DNA from: JACIYW01 sp014359745
GTDB taxonomy: Bacteria; Pseudomonadota; Alphaproteobacteria; Rhodobacterales; Rhodobacteraceae
Direction of reading: 5' to 3'
Assembly (NCBI GenBank): GCA_050433985.1
Contig: JBNPWE010000031.1
Location: 1-20,931, forward strand
Length of the DNA stretch: 20,931 nucleotides
Positions 7,264-16,633 of the stretch are shown here, piece by piece (positions within the stretch are counted from its first letter, which is position 1; each line of letters begins with the position of its first letter). The position numbers were made by a program, and so were the translations under genes. The notes under the pieces are model-generated. The model had not been told where the DNA came from. It made no database searches and saw only the letters and a program-made list of their open reading frames with translations.

Positions 7264-9555
7264 ATGAACAAGGCAATTACCGACGGGCTGGCGCTGATGC
7301 CGACGCCGTTTGCGGCGGGGCTGGATCAGTGGTCAAGTGGGGATGGCACGCCGGGGTCGGCAACCTATCAGGGCGCGGCCAATGCCGCCTTTGTGCCGGC
7401 GGATCAGGATTTTGGCGGCGCGCTGGAATTGCAAAAGACCGATGCGGTACAAAAACTGCGTTTCATGGGCGAGACGCCGTTGCAGCCGGGGTGTTACCTG
7501 CGCATCCGGGTGCGGATCAAGGCGATCAGCGGCAACCTGCCCTCGGTGCGGATTGCGGGCTGGGCCGGGGATGCGGGCGGCGCCCATGTGGCCGGGCTGA
7601 TCGAGACGGGACCGACGATCGCCCTGACGCAACCGGGCGAGGTGGTCACGATCAGCGCGATCGTGGGCACCGGCGCGCGCGCCGGTGTCGACATGGTCTG
7701 GGGGCTTGCGCCGATCTTTGGCCATTTCGGCCTTGATCTGACAGGGCCGAATGGCGGCGTGGTGCGCATCGACGATGTCGAGATCGAGGATGTGACGGCG
7801 GTTTTCCATCGCAAGATGATGGATTGGGTCGATGTGCGCGATTATGGCGCACTGGGCGACGGGGTGACCGATGACCGCGCGGCCTTTCTGGCCGCGGATG
7901 CGGCGGCGGCGGGGCGGCAGGTGCTGGTGTCGGCCGGGGTTTACCGGATCGCCGACACCCTGACGGTGGACTCCCCAGTACGATTCGAGGGCATTTTAAC
8001 CATGCCCGATGCGGCGCGCCTGCAACTGACCCGAAGTTTCGACTTTCCGACCTATGCGGCGGCATTTGGCGATGAGGTGTTGGGGCTGCGCAAGGCGGTT
8101 CAGGCGCTGTTCAACTTTACCGACCATTCCATTCTCGATCTGAAAGGCCGCAGGATACAGTTGACCGGGCCGCTGGATGTGCATGCCGCCGTGGGCAATA
8201 TCGACAGTTTCGCCATTCGCCGGGGCATGGCCAACGGGCAACTGGATCTGGAACCCGGCGCGGGGTGGAACACGGTGACGGTGACATCGCAGGCGACCTA
8301 TGCGCCGGCGCAGCGGCTGCAACTTTCCGGGGTGGCCAATGTGGCCCAGGTGCCCGTGGGCGCGCTGGTCACCGGCACCGGTGTGGGGCGCGAGGTTTAT
8401 GTGACGGCGCGCAATGTCGGCGCGGGCACTCTGACGCTAAGCCAGCCTTTGCACGATGCCGAGGGCACGCAGGTGTTCACGTTCCGCAGGTTTCAATACG
8501 CGCTGGATTTCAGCGGGTTTTCGGCGCTGTCGTCGTTCGAGATCACCGGAGTCGAATTTCTGTGCAACGGGGTGGGCAGCGCGATCATGCTGGCGCCCGA
8601 CGGGCTGACCTTTCGGCTGGCCGATTGCGTTATCTCGAAACCCAGGGATCGCGGCATCACCTCGACCGGGGTGGGGTGTCAGGGGATTCTGATCGACCGC
8701 TGTCAGTTTCTGTCGAACGAACAGCCCCTGCCCGCGCAAGCGCGCAGCAGCATTGCCTTCAACGTGAATGCGAATGATGCGAAGGTGCGCAACAACCGCG
8801 CCGTGCGGTTTGCCCATTTCGGGGTGCTGAACGGCACCGGGCACATGTTTGTCGGCAACCATTTCTTTCAGGGTGACGAGGAACCGGCCGGGGTGCGGGT
8901 GGCGGGCGTGGTGCTGACCCAGACCAACGTCAAGACGACCTTTACCGGGAATTACATCGACAATTCATTCATAGAATGGACGAACGAGCATGACGAAGCG
9001 CCCGCGATGGTCAATGAATTCTCGTTCGGGGGGCTGACGATCACCGGCAATCTGTTCACCGCAAACGGGGTCGCGCCGTGGTTTCGATGGCTGGTCATCA
9101 AGCCTTTCGGCCCCGATCACTTCATTCAGGGGCTGAACGTTTCGGGCAATGTGTTTCGCACCATCAACGGCCCGGTGGACCGGGTGGAGCAGGTGGATAC
9201 CACCTTTGCCAATCTCGATTTCGCGCGGACGCGCAATCTTGTGGTGCAAGGCAACGCCTTTAACGGGGTCAACCAGACCATCGCGAACCCGGTCGTTCTG
9301 CGCCATGACCAGGTGACGGCGGCGGCCACCTGGACGGTGCAGGCCGCCCCGTTCCTGCCCTTTGGCGGCTTTGCCCGCACCGTCGAGGCGATCGTGGCAG
9401 AGGGGCCGGTGACAGGTGCAGCGGGCGAAGCGCGCGGTGACATGCCGTTTGCGCGGGTCGAACAGGGGGCGGGCAGGAACCTGATCACCCTGAACTGGGC
9501 CAATCCGTCAAAAGGCCGGGTTAACGTGACGGTCCGCGCCGACAGCCCGATCTGA
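7264..9555 (+). CDS. Pectate-lyase-superfamily right-handed beta-helix protein
   Basis: A 763-residue protein. Residues 1-175 form a beta-rich module resembling a carbohydrate-binding sandwich (LRFMGETPLQPGCYLRIRVRI, ending VVRIDDVEIEDVTAVFH). At about 190 begins the Pectate_lyase_3 signature VDVRDYGALGDGVTDDRAAF, followed by short-rung parallel beta-helix sequence to about 690, with repeated asparagine-ladder segments such as NNRAVRFAHFGVLNG, FTGNYID, ITGNLF, VSGNVF and VQGNAF. A final ~60 residues look like a small beta domain. There is no signal peptide, so export by another route or a cytosolic role must be assumed. The ATG at 7264 has GAGAGG ahead; the frame is open further upstream but without a better start. 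The fold usually binds or cleaves acidic polysaccharide; the substrate cannot be read from sequence. Confidence 0.87.
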   Translation: MNKAITDGLALMPTPFAAGLDQWSSGDGTPGSATYQGAANAAFVPADQDFGGALELQKTDAVQKLRFMGETPLQPGCYLRIRVRIKAISGNLPSVRIAGWAGDAGGAHVAGLIETGPTIALTQPGEVVTISAIVGTGARAGVDMVWGLAPIFGHFGLDLTGPNGGVVRIDDVEIEDVTAVFHRKMMDWVDVRDYGALGDGVTDDRAAFLAADAAAAGRQVLVSAGVYRIADTLTVDSPVRFEGILTMPDAARLQLTRSFDFPTYAAAFGDEVLGLRKAVQALFNFTDHSILDLKGRRIQLTGPLDVHAAVGNIDSFAIRRGMANGQLDLEPGAGWNTVTVTSQATYAPAQRLQLSGVANVAQVPVGALVTGTGVGREVYVTARNVGAGTLTLSQPLHDAEGTQVFTFRRFQYALDFSGFSALSSFEITGVEFLCNGVGSAIMLAPDGLTFRLADCVISKPRDRGITSTGVGCQGILIDRCQFLSNEQPLPAQARSSIAFNVNANDAKVRNNRAVRFAHFGVLNGTGHMFVGNHFFQGDEEPAGVRVAGVVLTQTNVKTTFTGNYIDNSFIEWTNEHDEAPAMVNEFSFGGLTITGNLFTANGVAPWFRWLVIKPFGPDHFIQGLNVSGNVFRTINGPVDRVEQVDTTFANLDFARTRNLVVQGNAFNGVNQTIANPVVLRHDQVTAAATWTVQAAPFLPFGGFARTVEAIVAEGPVTGAAGEARGDMPFARVEQGAGRNLITLNWANPSKGRVNVTVRADSPI

Positions 9556-9624
9556 TTGGGCCTGTCCGGGGCGGGTTTGTCCGGGCGGGTTTGGCCGGGG
9601 GGGTTGGGCCGGGGGGTGCCCCCC
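9556..9624. other. G-rich degenerate repeat and hairpin between convergent genes
   Basis: The 69 bases between the beta-helix stop and the end of the PNPOx-like gene consist of about four decaying copies of a GTCCGGGCGGGTTT-like unit, and end in GGGGG (9611-9615) facing CCCCC (9620-9624), a small hairpin. It probably acts as a two-way terminator. Repeated runs of three or more Gs on the plus strand would allow a G-quadruplex. Confidence 0.45.
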
Positions 9625-10116
9625 TCAGGCGGGGTCGATCAGATCGGCGGGGGTCAGCGCAAAGGCCTTGCCGAACCCGCCGTTCAACATGGCCGAGGTT
9701 GGGACAAGTTCGACAAAGGTGAAATCGGCGAAGTCGATGTAAAGCTTGGCTTTGGGGTGCTTTTCCAGCCAGAGGCCGCGCTTTTGCGCATGATCGGCGC
9801 TGGCACGGGCAATGTGGCGGGCCGTGGCTTGCAGGGTCAGACGGGGGTGGGTCAACGGATCGCCCTTTGGCCCCGGCTCTCCGATCAGAACCGACACGGC
9901 GGGGTTGCGCCCCATCGCGCGGGCGTGCAGCGCCAGATCGGAAATCAGCGTGAGCGGAACACCGTCGATGCAGCCAAAGGCGATGCGGCTGACAAAGGGC
10001 GTGCCGGTGTCGGGATGGATCACCCCAAGCGCCGCATGGCGCGCCGCCCCGATCAGGGCGCGGGCCAGCGCGCGCGCTTCACTGTCGGTCGGCCGAAGGG
10101 GAAGCGTGGTGGGCAT
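9625..10116 (-). CDS. Pyridoxamine 5'-phosphate oxidase-like (HugZ-type) protein
   Basis: A 163-residue protein with the split-barrel flavin-binding fold of the PNPOx superfamily: AARHAALGVIHPDTGTPFVSRIAFGC (strands 1-2), LTLISDLALHARAMGRNPAVSVLIGEPG (the segment that binds the cofactor phosphate in relatives), LTLQATARHI, and a C-terminal YIDFADFTFVELVPTSAMLNGGFGKAF. The last motif, with conserved Asn and Gly near the end, is typical of heme-utilisation (HugZ/HutZ-like) members. Cofactor and substrate are uncertain: FMN, F420-like or heme are all known in the superfamily. It stands alone, divergent from the SulP transporter with 57 bases between starts, so shared regulation is possible. Confidence 0.78.
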   Translation of the reverse strand: MPTTLPLRPTDSEARALARALIGAARHAALGVIHPDTGTPFVSRIAFGCIDGVPLTLISDLALHARAMGRNPAVSVLIGEPGPKGDPLTHPRLTLQATARHIARASADHAQKRGLWLEKHPKAKLYIDFADFTFVELVPTSAMLNGGFGKAFALTPADLIDPA

Positions 10117-10173
10117 CTTGACATCCGTCTGCGCGGGGCGTTGGGTGCGCGTAACTCAACGTATTGGCACAAA

Positions 10174-11889
10174 ATGACCGGATCAAGCCCGCAGGCGCGC
10201 CTGAGCGCGCGTGAACAGTTTCTACCCAAACTGGTGACGGTTCTGCGCGAGGGGTATCACGCGGCAGATCTTCGGTCCGACCTGACGGCAGGGTTGACGG
10301 TGGCAATCGTGGCGCTACCGCTGTCGATGGCGATTGCCATCGCCTCGGGTGTGGGACCGGAGCGGGGGCTTTATACGGCCATCGTGGGCGGGTTTCTTGT
10401 ATCGCTTCTGGGGGGCAGTCGGTTTCAGGTAGGCGGCCCGGCGGGGGCGTTCATCGTGCTGGTGGCGGCCTGCGTTGCGCAGATCGGGATACCGGGGTTG
10501 ATCCTGGCCACTTTCCTGTCGGGGATGTTTCTGGTTTGCATAGGGGCGCTGCGGCTGGGAACCTATATCAAGTTCATTCCCTACCCGGTCACCGTGGGGT
10601 TTACGGCGGGCATCGGGGTGATCATCTTTGCCAGCCAGATGACCGGGTTGTTCGGCCTTACCCTCGCCGGGTCCGAACCGGGGCCGATTGTCGAGAAGGT
10701 CGCAGCACTTTGGGCGGCGCGGGGCACGGTGAATCCGGCGGCGCTGGCGGTGGCGCTGGCCACGATTGCCGGGATAGAGGCGCTGAAGCGCTGGCGCCCG
10801 CGCTGGCCGTCGCTGTTGATCGCGGTGGCGGGGGTCACGGTGGCGGCGGCCGTACTGGGCCTGCCCGTTGAAACCATCGGAACCCGGTTTGGCGAATTGC
10901 CGCGCAGCCTGCCGGTGCCCGCCCTGCCCGCGTTCGATCCGGGCCTGATCATTGCAGCCCTGCCCTATGCGATCAGTTTCACGCTGCTGGGCGCGATTGA
11001 ATCGCTGCTGTCGGCGGTGGTGGCGGATGGGATGTCGGACGGGCATCACCGATCCAACGCCGAACTGGTCGCGCAGGGCGTGGCCAACATGGGCGCGGCG
11101 ATTTTCGGCGGGTTTTGCGTGACCGGCACCATCGCGCGCACCGCAACCAACGTGCGGGCGGGCGCGCGCGGGCCGCTTGCGGGCATGTTTCACGCGCTGT
11201 TTCTGCTGGTCTTCATGCTGGTCGCCGCGCCGCTTGCGGTGCATATCCCGCTGGCGGCGCTGGCGGGCGTTCTGGCGATCGTGGCCTGGAACATGATCGA
11301 AAAGGATGAATTCCTGTCGCTTCTGCGCATATCGCGGGGGGATGCGGTTGTGCTGCTGGTCACGTTCCTGCTGGTTGTCTTCCGGGATCTGACCGAAGGG
11401 ATCGTGGTCGGCTTCGCGCTGGGCGGCCTGTTGTTCATCCACCGCATGTCCGAAGTGGCCCGTGTCGAGGAACGCGCGCCGCTGGTTGCCCCGGATATCG
11501 CGGACCAGGTGCGAACCCATGCCGGCCCCGGCACGGATGAGGTGATGGTCTATCGCATCAAGGGCGCGTTCTTTTTCGGGGCCGTCACGGCGGTGGGTGG
11601 CATCCTTGACCGGATCGCGCGCATTCCCAAGGCAATGGTCGTCGATTTTTCCGAGGTGCCCTTTGTCGACAGCTCCGCCGCGCGCACCATGGACCTGTTT
11701 ATCGAGAAGATGGCGCGACAGGGCTGCAAGGTCTATGTGACCGGGACCGACGCCGCCATGCGGCGGGTGCTGTTCGTCGCCGGGGTGCGCCCGCCGCGTG
11801 TGCGGTTCATGGCCGATGTGGCGACGGCGGTGGCGCGCGCCGCCGAGGCGGTCGGGGATGCCGAAGGCAAGCTGACGCGGGCTGAGTGA
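10174..11889 (+). CDS. SulP/SLC26-family anion transporter with STAS domain
   Basis: A 571-residue inner-membrane transporter. The start is placed at the ATG at 10174 (MTGSSPQARLSARE), where protein-like sequence begins; the frame is open back to 9556 but only over the neighbouring minus-strand gene. The family signature DLTAGLTVAIVALPLSMAIAIASG is at about 30-55, followed by VGGPAGAFIVLVAACVAQIG and some ten further hydrophobic helices to about 425. A cytoplasmic STAS domain follows (VMVYRIKGAFFFGAV, MVVDFSEVPFVDSSAARTM, KVYVTGTDAAMRRVLFVAGV). Members carry sulfate, bicarbonate or dicarboxylates; the substrate is not deducible. No Shine-Dalgarno precedes the ATG. A TTGACA at 10118-10123 may be its -35, which would leave a very short leader. 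Confidence 0.92.
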   Translation: MTGSSPQARLSAREQFLPKLVTVLREGYHAADLRSDLTAGLTVAIVALPLSMAIAIASGVGPERGLYTAIVGGFLVSLLGGSRFQVGGPAGAFIVLVAACVAQIGIPGLILATFLSGMFLVCIGALRLGTYIKFIPYPVTVGFTAGIGVIIFASQMTGLFGLTLAGSEPGPIVEKVAALWAARGTVNPAALAVALATIAGIEALKRWRPRWPSLLIAVAGVTVAAAVLGLPVETIGTRFGELPRSLPVPALPAFDPGLIIAALPYAISFTLLGAIESLLSAVVADGMSDGHHRSNAELVAQGVANMGAAIFGGFCVTGTIARTATNVRAGARGPLAGMFHALFLLVFMLVAAPLAVHIPLAALAGVLAIVAWNMIEKDEFLSLLRISRGDAVVLLVTFLLVVFRDLTEGIVVGFALGGLLFIHRMSEVARVEERAPLVAPDIADQVRTHAGPGTDEVMVYRIKGAFFFGAVTAVGGILDRIARIPKAMVVDFSEVPFVDSSAARTMDLFIEKMARQGCKVYVTGTDAAMRRVLFVAGVRPPRVRFMADVATAVARAAEAVGDAEGKLTRAE

Positions 11890-12249
11890 TTCGCGCCCGC
11901 CGTCCTCCGCCCCAGAACGCGCGGCGCGGGGGCATTATGTCGCGGCCGCGCACTGTCAATGCCTGCAAAGTGATGTAGCCCAGGTCATGCGCGCGGGGCG
12001 AATCTGCACGCGATTTGCACAGGCATACCCATGTTTTTCCATGCAAAAACCCGGCCACGCGTGAAAGAATTTACAAAACTACAGCCGCGCCTGTAAAATA
12101 TTTTCAGAAAAACCGTTATTCCCAAAGGGGTTACGCACAAACGCGCTTTCGGTTTACAGTGTCGATCAGACGCAGGACGAAACCGGGCAAACCAGTAGAA
12201 CACGGCTGCCGTTTCGCCATGGCACGGCACCGATCCGAGGAGGAAACCA
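11890..12249. promoter_or_regulatory. acs upstream control region
   Basis: A 360-base non-coding stretch with an A/T-rich part at about 12010-12160. It contains three TTTGCA-type half-sites: TGCAAA (11964-11969), TTTGCA (12014-12019) and TGCAAA (12042-12047), the last two forming a wide dyad. It also contains a second dyad, TTTACA (12070-12075) with TGTAAA (12092-12097), and a further TTTACA at 12153-12158. The first group resembles the TTTGCAAA-type sites reported for ScfR-family regulators of short-chain acyl-CoA metabolism (RamB, PccR); this is from memory. A strong GAGGAGG Shine-Dalgarno (12237-12243) precedes the acs ATG. No gene is supported here. Confidence 0.5.
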
Positions 12250-14229
<1,980 letters not shown>

Positions 14230-14234
14230 TGCAG

Positions 14235-14930
14235 ATGGACGGGATCACCGCCCCCGCCGCGCAGGTTTCGCCGCCCGTCGTGATCTTGCTGGGCCCTCCG
14301 GGCGCCGGCAAGGGCACGCAGGCACGGCTCTTGGAACAGCGATTCGGGCTGGTGCAGCTTTCCACCGGCGATCTGCTGCGCGCGGCGGTCGCGGCGGGCA
14401 CCCAGGCCGGGCTGGCCGCGAAAGCGGCGATGGACGCGGGCGGCCTGGTATCGGATGACATCGTTCTGGCCATTCTGCGTGACCGCCTGGCCGCGCCGGA
14501 TGTGGCGGCGGGCGTCATACTGGATGGTTTTCCGCGCACCACCGGGCAGGCGGCGGCGCTGGATGCGGTGCTGGCCAAGGTCGGGCTGGCGATCAGCGCC
14601 GCGATCTCGCTCGATGTCGATGACGCCGCGATGGTCGAACGGGTGGCCGGGCGTTTCACCTGCGGCGATTGCGGCGAAGGGTATCACGACAGCTTCAAAC
14701 CCCCGCAAGTGGCGGGCGTTTGCGAAGGCTGCGGCGGCACCACCTTCAAACGGCGCGCCGATGACAATGCCCAAACCGTGGCGGCACGACTGCGCGCCTA
14801 TCACGCGCAAACCGCCCCCCTGATCGGCTATTACGCCGACAAGGGGGTATTGTCGCGCGTGGATGCGATGGGCGATATCGCCGATATCGCGCGGGCACTT
14901 GGTGCGGTGATGGCCCCGCAAACGACCTGA
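14235..14930 (+). CDS. adk: Adenylate kinase with zinc-type LID
   Basis: Converts ATP + AMP to 2 ADP in the cytosol. From the ATG at 14235 it has 231 residues. The P-loop GPPGAGKGTQ is at 20-29, STGDLLRA at 43-50, DGFPRT at 97-102, and the LID carries Cys143, Cys146, Cys163 and Cys166 (CGDC and CEGC), a four-cysteine site expected to hold structural zinc. The LID arginine-aspartate segment FKRRADDN follows. Starts at 14229 (overlapping the acs stop as TGATG) and 14226 (GTG) are possible; I prefer 14235 because GGGAG lies 8 bases ahead. A ~13-residue extension precedes the usual N-terminus. It is probably a second adk copy, since these bacteria normally keep one in the ribosomal protein cluster (inference), and here it is tied to Acs. 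Confidence 0.94.
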   Translation: MDGITAPAAQVSPPVVILLGPPGAGKGTQARLLEQRFGLVQLSTGDLLRAAVAAGTQAGLAAKAAMDAGGLVSDDIVLAILRDRLAAPDVAAGVILDGFPRTTGQAAALDAVLAKVGLAISAAISLDVDDAAMVERVAGRFTCGDCGEGYHDSFKPPQVAGVCEGCGGTTFKRRADDNAQTVAARLRAYHAQTAPLIGYYADKGVLSRVDAMGDIADIARALGAVMAPQTT

Positions 14931-14949
14931 TCAAAGCGGTGGCAAGACG

Positions 14950-15390
14950 ATGGGCGCGGCCTTGGAAATGCAGAAACGGGTTCTGGTGGTCGAAGACGAC
15001 GACAACATCGCCACGGCGCTGGATTACCTGCTGACGCGCGAAGGCTATGCCCATGATCGCATCGCCAATGGCGCCGAGGCGGTGGCGCGCATCCGCCTTG
15101 CGCCGCCCGATCTGGTCTTGCTGGATGTGATGCTGCCCGAGGTGTCGGGCTATGACATCTGCCAATCCGTGCGCGACGATCCTGCGCTTGGGGATGTGAA
15201 GATCCTGATGATGACTGCGCGCGGTTCCGCGATCGAGCGTCGCAAGGGGCTGGCGCTGGGGGCGGACGGGTTCATCTCGAAACCGTTCGAGGTGTCGGAA
15301 CTGCGCCAGGCCGTGCGCGCCCAGCTGGATCGGCGGCCCACCGGCAATCAGGGTGCGGCGCCCGCGCCCGCAAAGGGATCGGACGGATAG
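14950..15390 (+). CDS. Single-domain (CheY-like) response regulator
   Basis: A 146-residue receiver domain with no output domain. The phospho-acceptor is Asp59 (VLLDVMLPEVSGYD), the acidic pocket is Asp16-Asp17 (VVEDDDN), the switch Thr is Thr89 (MMTARG) and the conserved lysine is Lys111 (ISKPFE). After about residue 125 there is only a Pro/Ala/Gly-rich tail. No histidine kinase is in the window, so the partner is elsewhere. The gene starts 19 bases after adk and so reads as the third gene of the acs operon, suggesting a role in acetate or energy-state signalling (inference). The start could also be the ATG at 14968 (MQKRVLVV). Its last 43 bases overlap the end of truA on the other strand. 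Confidence 0.9.
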   Translation: MGAALEMQKRVLVVEDDDNIATALDYLLTREGYAHDRIANGAEAVARIRLAPPDLVLLDVMLPEVSGYDICQSVRDDPALGDVKILMMTARGSAIERRKGLALGADGFISKPFEVSELRQAVRAQLDRRPTGNQGAAPAPAKGSDG

Positions 15391-16133
15391 CGCACCGCAA
15401 CCAGGCTCAGCCCCTGGGGCGGGGCAACGGGGCCGCAGGCGGCGCGGTCGCGCATGGCAAGGGCGCGGCCAACATCTTCGGGCGCCCATGCACCGGCACC
15501 GACCCGTTCCAACGTGCCCACGATGCTGCGCACCTGATTGTGCAGAAAGCTGCGCGACCGCAGAAAGAACCGGAATTCCTGCCCATGCGGATAGGGATGG
15601 GTGGTGATCACCACCTCATCAAGGGTTTTCACCGGCGACAGGGCCTGACACTGGCTGGCGCGGAAGGTGGTGAAATCGTGGTGGCCGATCAGGTGGCGCG
15701 CGCCCTGTTGCATCGGCTCAATCGCCAGCGCATGGCGCAGATGCCAGACCTGCCCGCGGTCATGCGTCAACGGCGCCTGCCGGGTGACGACGCGAAACAG
15801 GTAAGACCGCCCCACCGCCGAAAACCGTGCGTGGAAATCCTCATCCACCGGCGCCACGGCCACCACCGCCACCGGATGCGGGCGCAGATGGTGGTTGATC
15901 GCGGCGCGAAGGCGCTGCGCCTCCCATACCCGCGACAGATCGGCATGGGCCACCTGCCCCGCCGCATGCACGCCCGTATCGGTGCGCCCGGCGGCATAGG
16001 CGATGGGGGCAGCAGGATCGATCCGGGCCAGCGCCCGTTCCAGCGTTTCCTGAACCGAGGGCTGCGCAGCCTGCCGCTGCCAGCCGCAAAACGGCCCGCC
16101 GTCGTATTCCAACTTGAAAGCATAGCGTGGCAT
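15348..16133 (-). CDS. truA: tRNA pseudouridine(38-40) synthase TruA
   Basis: Modifies uridines 38-40 in the anticodon stem of many tRNAs. It has 261 residues, the normal size. The N-terminal MPRYAFKLEYDGGPFCGWQRQ and the catalytic motif AGRTDTGVHAAGQ, with Asp52 as nucleophile, are intact, as are DDFHARFSA-like (DEDFHARFSAVGRSYLFRV), HHDFTTFRASQC and the C-terminal FLHNQVRSIVGTLERVG. The ATG at 16133 has AAGGG about 8 bases ahead. In many relatives truA follows fmt, but here it stands alone. It is convergent with the response regulator and shares 43 bp with it. Confidence 0.97.
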   Translation of the reverse strand: MPRYAFKLEYDGGPFCGWQRQAAQPSVQETLERALARIDPAAPIAYAAGRTDTGVHAAGQVAHADLSRVWEAQRLRAAINHHLRPHPVAVVAVAPVDEDFHARFSAVGRSYLFRVVTRQAPLTHDRGQVWHLRHALAIEPMQQGARHLIGHHDFTTFRASQCQALSPVKTLDEVVITTHPYPHGQEFRFFLRSRSFLHNQVRSIVGTLERVGAGAWAPEDVGRALAMRDRAACGPVAPPQGLSLVAVRYPSDPFAGAGAAP

Positions 16134-16633
16134 TCCGCGCCCTTAGCCCGGCGCGCGGGGTTTGGCAATCTGATGCAGCAGCGCCACCAGGGCAATCGTG
16201 TTTAACCTTGACCTTGCCGCGACAGTTTCAGCAGCCTGCTAATGGCAGTGTACCTGCCCTGTGCTCCGTTGCATATGGCAACACTGTCCGGGCGGCGAGC
16301 TTTTGCGGCAACCGCCACCATGCGCGAATATTGGAGTGGCCACAGGCCCTACAAATGTGACCAAAGCAATCAGGATCAAAAGACTTTTCAACTATAGCCC
16401 CCTAAATGGCGCTTTATAATTCACGAAGGCATTCAACCACAGAACTGATTTTCTCCTAAGCGAATTCTCAGGGCTGATGTCGCCGTCCGCTCACTCCTGA
16501 AACTTCGTTGACATTCTTGTGATCCTGCCCCTTGCACGCGGCAGTCGGCTTTCCCAGATACCTATCAAGGCCCAAAGGAAACCGTGCCGGGATCGGGCGG
16601 GGTAACGGGCGCTTAACAAAAGGAGAGTAGCCG
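16134..16633. other. 500-base intergenic region between truA and clpB
   Basis: No convincing gene. The left part carries a copy of the AGCAG-n-CTGCT palindrome (16226-16242), also found near 19480. The middle (about 16320-16470) is lower in GC than the surroundings and has no open frame with coding character. The right part holds the clpB promoter candidate and an AGGAGAG Shine-Dalgarno (16621-16627). It may be a scar of a past insertion. Confidence 0.4.
16531..16560 (+). promoter_or_regulatory. Candidate heat-shock (sigma-32/RpoH) promoter of clpB
   Basis: CTTGCAC (16531-16537) is followed after 15 bases by CCCAGAT (16553-16559), compared with the sigma-32 pattern CTTGAAA, 11-16 bases, CCCATnT. 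clpB belongs to the RpoH regulon in proteobacteria, so such a site is expected. A TTGACA at 16508-16513 just upstream could serve as a housekeeping -35 but has no good -10. Confidence 0.35.

Noticed and set aside
9556..10173. N-terminal extension of the SulP protein by 206 codons
   Set aside because: The extension runs antisense through the PNPOx-like gene and has no transporter or domain character; SulP homology begins just after the ATG at 10174.
16202..16321. 39-codon minus-strand frame (MVAVAAKARRPDSV...) between truA and clpB
   Set aside because: It is short, has no ribosome site and no recognised family, and its end coincides with the AGCAG palindrome copy; chance cannot be excluded.
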